Assembly (NCBI GenBank): GCA_029378245.1
Contig: JARKIF010000016.1
Location: forward strand, 248,001-312,000
Source of the DNA: Roridomyces roridus
Lineage: Eukaryota > Basidiomycota > Agaricomycetes > Agaricales > Mycenaceae
Reading direction: 5' to 3'
Length of the DNA stretch: 64,000 bases
The notes under the pieces were generated by a model. It had not been told where the DNA came from and did no database searches. It was given only the letters and a program-made list of their open reading frames with translations. This document shows positions 57,429 through 64,000 of the stretch, piece by piece. The translations under genes were made by a program, and so were the position numbers. How positions within the stretch are numbered: position 1 is the stretch's first letter; every line of letters begins with the position of its first letter.

Positions 57429-57690
57429 CTAAAATTCCACTTTCTCTACCTCTGCATTATCCTGTTTCTCGATGTCAACCACCTGCGGCGGAGACGCCAG
57501 CTTTGACGACTGTGTCCAAGTGTAGAAGACTCGAGAGTGTCCCACTTGTGATCAGGCGATTGCTCCAAGACGGTACGTAGTCATGATTTCGCCAAAGATG
57601 AGGACGCCCAACATAGTTTGAATCACGCTTTTGGCCGCTGATGGCGTGGGCGAGAGGAGGGGGAGGACCGGGGTGAGGGGCCTTCTAAAA
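57429..57690 (-). pseudogene. Truncated 3' fragment of a nucleotide-sugar transporter
   Basis: Only the last part of the TPT gene is present: PSAAKSVIQTMLGVLIFGEIMTT, then a decayed stretch with ITSGT, and FYTWTQSSKLASPPQ-VVDIEKQ ending KVEF at 57431-57429. It matches the ends of the transporters at 34.2 kb (VIQTLLGVLIFKDI, YYTWAQATSKP, DIEKRG) and 58.0 kb. The last-intron region is out of frame and nothing upstream of about 57690 resembles the family. Confidence 0.8.
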
Positions 57691-58031
57691 AGGCGCGGCA
57701 CGGGTTTTCTTGACGTATCTTGTAACCTGCAATAGTACAGCGATTTTTTTATCTTGTTGCCCAAAAGTACTGTTCTGGTTGACGGTGGGGTGGCCGGGAT
57801 CAGGATAATCTGAGCGGCGTCGGCGATCAAGACGACGGAGACTGTGGATGGAGAGAGCAAAAAGATCTGATCTGATCTATCATACAGCCACACATCTAAT
57901 CTACCCCAATCCAGACCAAATCCAGACTACCTACACCGGTCCTCCCTGCCACAACGGAGTAGACGAATGTATTCTCAGTCGTAGTTTATCCAAATTGTAG
58001 TTTAAAGTTACAGGTACAAATCGAGTATCCC
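57691..58031. other. Intergenic region between transporter fragment and transporter copy 2
   Basis: This 340-bp stretch carries no family sequence although the fragment should continue here; the 5' nine-tenths of that gene are missing. A short unrelated open frame crosses it on the minus strand. Confidence 0.5.
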
Positions 58032-59335
58032 TCAATCTTTCTCCGACTCGACCGCGAGTGGCTCCGTTTCGCCTTGTTTCTCAATATCGGACGGAGGGGA
58101 TCGTGCTCGTGGCTTGGAAGTTGCTTGCGCCCAAGTGTAGTATGCGGTCCCACCCGTGATGAGCGTGATTGAGTACGCGCGAGGACTGGGAAAAATTCAA
58201 CACAGAATTCAACATTGATCAAAGGATGTACATGGTTATGATGTCCTTGAAAATGAGCACCCCAAGCAGAGTTTGGATGACGCTTTTGGACGCTGACGTA
58301 AACATATGTGCGACGGGGCTGGTTACCTGACGGTAATAATGAGATATCTCTTTGAGCGATCCGCTGGGAAATAAATACCTTGATGGACAAGACATTGGCG
58401 ATGCCCAAAAGAGTGCCAACGACACCAGTTACGATGCTTCCAAGGAGCAAGGTACCCCAGTCTTGTTCCTCTGGTGTTATCATGATCCAGAGAAGCTCCT
58501 CCACCTCGTCGTTGAAGTAGATGCATGGCAGGATCATGACGGACATGAGGAGGTTTCCCCAGTATGAGAGGGCAAAGACGGAATGGGTTACGTGCTTGGT
58601 CACGATTTTGCTTATGACGGTGTGGATGGCGAGCACGAGGGAAGAGAAGCATCCGTAGACGAGTGCTTTGAAGGGTTCTCTGGCAATGATGGTCTTGTTT
58701 TGGTGGTCGAAGGAAGGGCTCATTCCGACGATGAACCCGGCGGTGACGATTGCCGATGCGAGCAAAACGCTTCGCTTTGGGGACATGCGAGTGGCCAGCG
58801 ATGAGACCAGGACGGTGAGCGGGAGAAGGAGCCCTCTAGCAATTTGGAAGAAGGACTGCGTCGCCTATATCGACCACAGTCAGACTCGAACAAGCCGCAT
58901 CGGGATGAGTATTCACCGTGTGCCAAGCAAAGAGTATTGAAAACGAGACCAAGGAATCCGACTGATAGATATGGTGCCAGTTTGACCACGATGCCTATTT
59001 CCAGCGGGGGTAGCTCGAACTTGGCTGGAAGAAAGCGGCCCAACGGCGTGGAGGAAACAAGGGCGAGAAAACGAAGTATCAAGACGGCGATTAATAGTTG
59101 GATGAACTACGAGTCATGAGCGAAAGCAATGAGAATGAAGATTGGCGATTACCAGAAAGCTGAATGGGATTTTGGGGGCTACGTTGAGTACAGTTTTGTT
59201 CACGACGATCATCTGGGTCAAGGATTGGGACTACTCATTCAAAAGGGCCAGCAGACGTACCACAAGCGCCGCGACGATGTAGAAGCAAATGACAAGCACT
59301 ACTTTGAGCTTTGAGGGCTTGGGTTCCGGCTGCAT
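58032..59335 (-). CDS. TPT-family nucleotide-sugar transporter (GDP-fucose transporter-like), copy 2
   Basis: The start MQPEPKPSKLKVVLVICFYIVAALV at 59335 is spliced to MIVVNKTVLNVAPKIPFSFL and then FIQLLIAVLILRFLAL. Further blocks are LPPLEIGIVVKLAPYLSVGFLGLVFNTL, SPKRSVLLASAIVTAGFIVG, YGCFSSLVLAIHTVIS, LSYWGNLLMSVMIL, TGVVGTLLGIANVLSIK, VTSPVAHMFTSASKSVIQ and LLGVLIFKDIIT. The end is SPPSDIEKQGETEPLAVESEKD. All introns sit where copy 1 has them, so the duplication copied genomic DNA. The frame is clean. Copy 1 and copy 2 tails are much more alike than their middles, which hints at gene conversion or a recent exchange of the 3' end. Confidence 0.83.
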
Positions 59336-59637
59336 GATGTGTGGAACTGAGAGGAGGACTTGCGACTCAGGGGTTCCATTTCGCGGTGGTTCCTCTTTCG
59401 GGACCTGTCAATCACAGTTGATCGACGATCTTTCCTTCCTCCACTTGTCCTCAACCCGGCTTATGAATGGACTTCCCCGAGGCCTTGCAAATCCGTTGTG
59501 GTCCACAACGGACTTGAATCTGACAAACCCTCCCCGGTCTCCGCCCGCACCCTTCCCCTACGTCCGGACATTCCTCCGAGTGAACAATAATCAAGCACCA
59601 TATAAATGAACAGTTTGCAGTACCCTGAAGCATAATC
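59336..59637. other. Intergenic region with the AsaB-like copy 1 promoter
   Basis: This 302-bp divergent space lies between transporter copy 2 and AsaB-like copy 1. The only clear element is a TATA box at its right end. Confidence 0.5.
59601..59607 (+). promoter_or_regulatory. TATA box of AsaB-like copy 1
   Basis: TATAAAT, 37 bp before the ATG at 59638; the tandem copy has the same element at a similar distance. Confidence 0.6.
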
Positions 59638-60577
59638 ATGGCCATTCCCTCCATTCCCTCCAGCACGACCGCTGCCCTAAACTTCTTCGTCGCTCCCCAA
59701 GACGGTTCGCCAGCCTTCCAGAACATAAACGCCAGCGCCGATGGAGCAGCAGAGAAAAACTTTTCTTTCGAGTCCATCGACGTCAAGATCCAGAATATGA
59801 GAGGCAACGAATCCGCTGCCACTCTCGACACCGCCGGATATCAGCTTTTCACCCAGCCTGCCCAGCACACTGCGTTCGCAAACGACGCCGAAATTCGCAA
59901 GGAATATATCCCAGAGAGTGCGGAACTCATCAAGAAATTGACTGGTGCCAGCCGCGTCGTCGTATTTGACCACAGTAAGAATTGGCCGTTCCCACCTCCT
60001 TTGCTCTTGTTCAATTTCTTCAGCAATCCGTCGTCGCCGGCCCGGAGAGATTGACGACAGTCCGGACAGACGCCAGCCTGTCCCGCAGACCCACGTCGAC
60101 CAGACAGCGAAATCGTCCCTTGCCCGGCTCCACATGCATCTCCCTCCCCAAGAGGTGCCTGAGCTGCTCAAGCAGCGATTCCAAATCGTGAATCTGTGGC
60201 GACCAATCGGTCCACCCCGCTGATGATTGGCCACTCGCTCTTTGCGACTGGACGACCTTCGATCCCTCGGACGTCATGCCAGTAGCCCTTGTGTACCCAG
60301 ATCGCGAACCAGGCGAGACGTACGCAGTACGCTACAACCCGAATCAGAAGTGGACCTACTTTTCTGGTGTCACTCCCGACGAAATGATTCTCATAAAATG
60401 GTCAGTTTCTTGAATCGTTTGTGTTCTGCCTGACCGACTCCTACCAGCTACGACTCTACCCAAGACGGAAGTGTGGCCTTGTACACACCTCACACTGCGT
60501 TTTCCGATCCACAGACCCCGAAGGGCGCTCCGTTCCGCGAATCGATAGAGCTTCGTACCCTCGTCTTCTACGATTAG
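59638..60577 (+). pseudogene. AsaB/CmcJ-like hydroxylase-desaturase family protein, copy 1 (frame break)
   Basis: MAIPSIPSSTTAALNFF opens the gene. Family blocks are VKIQNMRGNESAATLDTAGY, FANDAEIRKEYIPES, SRVVVFDH/TIRRRRPGEIDD, THVDQT, QRFQIVNLWRPIG, LALCDW and WTYFSGVTPDEMILIKC. Introns follow VFDH and LIKW and the gene ends in SIELRTLVFYD at 60577. HVDQT-type His and Asp and the Arg-rich RRRRPG are conserved in this family of proposed oxidoreductases found in fungal metabolite clusters (asaB) and cephamycin synthesis (cmcJ). At about 60215 a run of four C where three are expected shifts the frame (GPPR then stop, against GPPADDWPLALCD). One-base homopolymer difference, so either error or very recent loss. 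Confidence 0.8.
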
Positions 60578-60720
60578 ATTTAGAATTGTATTACATATCG
60601 TTGTATCTCATCTCCGTGTCTTTGTTATACTTGACGGACAACGGCCTCGCTGAGTAAAGTGACTGTCCCTTGGTAAGCATAGCACGCAACATCGGCCACT
60701 TTATGGCGTCTTCTCACCAC

Positions 60721-60727
60721 TATAAAT
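60721..60727 (+). promoter_or_regulatory. TATA box of AsaB-like copy 2
   Basis: TATAAAT, 46 bp before the ATG at 60767. Confidence 0.6.
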
Positions 60728-60766
60728 CGGACCGAGACATGGCTCACATTCCCATCCACCTCCTCC

Positions 60767-61712
60767 ATGGCTTCCACCTTCCCTGCTAGCACTACCAGCA
60801 CCCTTCAGTTCTACGTCCCGCCCAAGGACGGTTCGCGCGCATTCCAGAGCATTAACGCCACTTCTTCTGGAATACGCGACCGCAATTTCACTCTCGAGCC
60901 CCATGAGGTGGAAATCCAGAACCTCCGAGGGAACGAATCTGCTGCCACTCTCGATACCGCGGGGTTCCAGCTCTTCAAACATCCCGCCAAGCACACTGCG
61001 TTCGCCAATGACGCTGAAATCCAGGCCGAGTACTACCCGGAAAGTATCGACCTCATCAAGAAATTGACTGGTGCTAGCCGCGTCGTCATCTTCGACCACA
61101 GTCAGTGTTGAGCTACTTGTTTTTGTTCCAATTTTCAACGCCATTTCGCAGCCTATTCGTCGCCGTCGCCCCGGTGAGATTGACGACGCGCCGGACAGGC
61201 GTCAGCCCGTCCCGCAGACCCACGTCGACCAGACCCCAAAGTCGGCTGTCGAGCGTGTTCACAGACATCTGCCTGCCGATGAGGCTCCCGAGCTCGTTAA
61301 GCATCGCTTCCAAATTATCAACCTCTGGAGGCCCATCTCGCATCCTGCCCATGATTTTCCCCTTGGGCTCTGTGACTTCCGCAGCGTTGTCACTTCCAAA
61401 GCGGTACTCCCCGTAGCACTCGTCTACCCAGACCGCGAGGGCGAAACATATGGTGTCCGGTACACGCCGGGTCAAAAGTGGACCTATTTCTCTGGCGTCA
61501 CTCCCGAAGAGTTGATCCTCATCAAGTGGTCAGTCTCTGAGCGCCCTCAAATTCAATTCACAAAACTGAGACCTTCTCTAGCTACGATTCCCTCCAGGAT
61601 GGCAGTGTTGCATTGTACACGCCTCACACCGCCTTCTCTGACCCCCAAACTCCCGAGGGCTCTCCCTTGCGCGAGTCCATTGAACTGCCGCGCCCTCGTT
61701 TTCTATGATTGA
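60767..61712 (+). pseudogene. AsaB/CmcJ-like hydroxylase-desaturase family protein, copy 2 (frame irregularities)
   Basis: MASTFPASTTSTLQFYVPPKDG begins the copy 190 bp after copy 1. The same blocks appear: VEIQNLRGNESAATLDTAGF, FANDAEIQAEYYPES, SRVVIFDH, PIRRRRPGEIDDAPD, THVDQT, FQIINLWRPISHP, GLCDFRSV and FSGVTPEELILIKC. Two single extra bases are apparent. One is at the exon 2 border near 61152, where PIRRRRPG is out of phase with FDH; the other is near 61690, where ELPRPRFL replaces the expected ELRALVFYD. Both introns are at the positions used by copy 1. The two copies are clearly tandem duplicates. Product and pathway are unknown. Confidence 0.75.
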
Positions 61713-61782
61713 TCGTTGTAGAATCAGCATGCTGTAGACTACATTGTATTCTTTCTTGCTTTGTAATACACTTTTGTCCTAC

Positions 61783-64000
61783 TCAGAGTTGAGCGCCTGT
61801 CCATATCTTGTCCTCGAGCGCTCGGATCGTCTCGAGGGTGTGTTCAAGCTCGTCATAAAGTACGCGACATTCCCAGAGTCCGGAAGTGCACGCTAAATGA
61901 CTTGGGGTCGTAGCACTTGATGGACTGCAGCCACGTCTGGGCCGAGTGCGAGACATAGCCTGCTTGATGATGAGACAAAAGAAACCAACGATGATATCTA
62001 CGCACCGGCTTCGGGATCCTTGAATTTTATTGACAAGACGGTACCCATCGCCATGACTTCCGCCACCTTGTCCATGCAGGACACGGTGTGCAGGAACTGT
62101 GGGTCCCAGAGACTCCAGACTACAGGCTGCGTACCAGGGGAAGGCTCCCATAGCGCCCTAGCCTTCGTCCACGCTTCACTCTGCGTTTCTTTCTCAACAA
62201 GCCGCAGCGTCTCGTTGGCGACCTCGCACCCGAGCGCGTGTGCCGTATACGAATGTCCGTGGAGCAACGCCGACGCCTTTTCCGTGCCATGGAAGGCGCG
62301 GAATACGGAGTCGCTCGCCAGGGTTACTGCAAGTGGGACGAGACCACCGGTGAGGATTTTGGCGTGCACGGAGACGTCTGGGGTGATGCCAAGCAGCGGG
62401 ATGGTGCTTTGCATCCCCAAGCGATACAGCCCGACAAACACTTCATCGAAAATGACGGGCATTCCGCGCCAAGAGTTCAGCTCTTCCGGTGCTGGACCTC
62501 GAGCCCGGACGACATCAACCAAGACGCGCTGGAACAGCGGATCGACAAAAATCATTCCGCCAGCGCCCATGACCAGAGGTTCAAGAACAAGAGCCGCTAG
62601 TCGCGGTCCACCTTCTTTCTCCAGGCTTTCCAACGTCCGTTCAATGTACGCGCGATAGACTGCTGCCAAAGGCGTTTCAAGCCGTTCAGCGACATCGTAT
62701 ACCCAAGACATGGTGACGTCTGGATCAGATGGTTCCGCTCCTGAGGCAAGTGCGGGGGGAAGTGTAATGACTGGCCGCCCTTGCTGGATGGACACTGTGG
62801 GCGGGTCAAACCAGAAACCCTTGGCATTGTGCCATTCGCAGGTGTACACGCCCTCCTCTGCGCAAGCGTCCATTGCACCAATGGTGTCTCCATGGTAGCT
62901 TCCCCGCAGTCCCAGTACGCCGAGCGCTTTTCGATCCGCTCCCTCGAGACCCTCGCGGACAGAGAACGCCCGGAGGGCCATCTTGAGCGCAACTTCCATC
63001 CCTGTAGACCCGTCGTCCGAGAAGAACACTCGTGAGGCCCATCCTTTCCCGGGACCCGATTGGAGAAGACTTTCTGCGAGTTGCAATGCAGGAGCATGCG
63101 TTGCCTGCGGGAACATGACGTGACCGTACCGTCCACTTGCACGGGCGGCGGCGAGTGTCAGTGAGGGGTGAGCATGCCCCAGTGCCTGTGTCCACCAAGA
63201 CGCGGAACCGTCGAGCTGGGATTGCAACGAGGAGCCTGAAGTAGTGTTGCTTTTGTGAACGGAGAAAAAATCCGAGGACGCGCTGTCGATAACTGTGACG
63301 TCTTCCTCACTTTTAACGAGTCCGTGCTGCACAAAAGGCCACCAAAATGTATCTTGAGAGCGGCGCGCCATGGAGCTGAGCTCGGCAATCCGCTGCTCGT
63401 GACGTGTGTCGAGGTTGCGCAGCAAAGGGAGAATGCCACCCTTGGAAACAAGGTGATCATAATAACGCTCCGTGGAAGCAATTTTCTCTGCAACATCAGC
63501 CGGAATGGGTGGCGGAGCGTCAAATGCGACGACTTCGACCCCGCGTTCCGCAAAATACGGCGTCAAATAATCGCTATTGCGGTAATACTCGTCCCGGAAG
63601 AGAAGGATGGCATCGACGATATAGCCGCGCAAAAGAAGAGATTCATATGCAGAGATGGTTGCAGAGATGCCACCGAGTCGTGAATCGCCAACGAGGATGG
63701 TAGGAAGGAATAATGGGCGGTAACAGTCTAGTTGTGTGACTCCGGATAGGGTGGGGCTGTGGACACCTGTGAAAATGAGGCTCATCGCTAAGGAGCAATG
63801 CAAACGGTGCTTACCTCCAGCTGTCTCGACGTACATGTCGGCGGGTGTGGTGGACTGAGTGGCACATCGTTCTAGATGGCTCGCAATTGAGTTTACGAAT
63901 GTCTTGTCGGAAACTATCTACATGCAGGGTTGAAGGAAATAATTAAAGGTCAGATGATCGCACACCTTTTGCGATTCGTCCCCCACGGCAAGCTGGGCTG
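61783..64000 (-). CDS. bioDA: Bifunctional dethiobiotin synthetase / DAPA aminotransferase (BioDA), 3' part, runs off right edge
   Basis: The gene continues beyond base 64000. The visible N-terminal part is the BioD domain end: VSDKTFVNSIASHLERC, MYVETAGGVHSPTLSG (catalytic ETAGG motif), LPTILVGDSRLGGISATISAYE. The BioA domain follows: DTFWWPFVQHG, WWTQALGHAHPSLTLAAARASGRYGHVMFP, SRVFFSDDGSTGMEVALKMALRAF, GSYHGDTIGAMDAC, MPVIFDEVFVGLYRLG and the PLP lysine in HAKILTGGLVPLAV. It makes DAPA from KAPA and closes it to dethiobiotin, usually in mitochondria. Introns split AGG/VHSP and EAGA near 62005. The last 45 residues show two apparent one-base shifts (about 61872 and 61835) between RTLG, NVAYFMTSLNT and ETIRALEDKIW. 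Confidence 0.92.

Noticed and set aside
58000..64000. A specialised-metabolite gene cluster around the AsaB-like genes
   Set aside because: No synthase or other core enzyme is present; neighbours are a sugar transporter and biotin synthesis. Sequence beyond the window could change this.
1..64000. Viral or retrotransposon remnants, CRISPR arrays, tRNA or rRNA genes
   Set aside because: No reverse transcriptase, integrase or capsid-like frames, no regularly spaced direct repeats and no tRNA-like box elements were recognised by eye; a tRNAscan or RepeatMasker run would be decisive.

Overview
The window looks like a gene-dense stretch of a basidiomycete genome, most likely an Agaricomycete. Genes lie on both strands, nearly all split by 45-60 bp GT-AG introns with CTNA-type branch points, and separated by a few hundred bases or less. 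The proteins are typically fungal: MET2, IES6, PUF6, DUG1, an RSC bromodomain/BAH subunit, a fused BioD-BioA enzyme, a GH71 alpha-1,3-glucanase, an A1 aspartic protease, a Zn2Cys6 regulator and a STRIPAK-type FHA protein. I saw no rRNA, tRNA, CRISPR array or complete transposon. The species cannot be resolved by reading alone. All exon joins are read by eye from GT/AG sites and frame continuity.

Layout. 1-7.1 kb: flavin monooxygenase (partial), HpcH/HpaI aldolase, FHIT-type HIT hydrolase, kinase-like protein, a disordered Ser/Pro-rich protein and MET2. 7.3-11.9 kb: three tandem DUF4419 genes, the first intact, the second with a frame break, the third with two in-frame stops. 12.3-19.5 kb: SLMAP-like FHA tail-anchored protein, MFS carrier, small membrane protein and DUG1 dipeptidase. 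19.8-21.7 kb: two tandem PARG-like (TIGR02452) genes, one broken by a 29-bp inverted duplication. 21.8-32.9 kb: F-box protein, secreted GH71, stomatin-like protein, unknown membrane protein, the divergent IES6/PUF6 pair and a polytopic membrane protein. 33.0-36.0 kb: a convergent pair of a TPT-family nucleotide-sugar transporter and an HXXXD acyltransferase. 36.2-53.3 kb: C2H2-RING protein, RSC subunit, monocarboxylate-type MFS carrier, Ser/Asn/Gly repeat protein, F-box/LRR protein, Zn2Cys6 factor, aspartic protease and a small type I membrane protein. 54.4-64.0 kb: PEX11, a second inverted copy of the acyltransferase/transporter pair with a truncated third transporter between, two tandem AsaB/CmcJ-like genes and the 3' part of a bioDA gene running off the end.

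Two themes stand out. Local duplication followed by decay has happened at least four times (DUF4419, PARG-like, transporter-acyltransferase, AsaB-like). At the same time, about a dozen apparent single-base frame breaks occur, several in conserved single-copy genes such as PUF6, BioDA and the protease. Residual assembly indels are therefore a serious alternative to pseudogenisation wherever the only lesion is one base. The nonsense codons in DUF4419 copy 3, the inverted duplication in the PARG-like copy and the truncated transporter are not explained that way.
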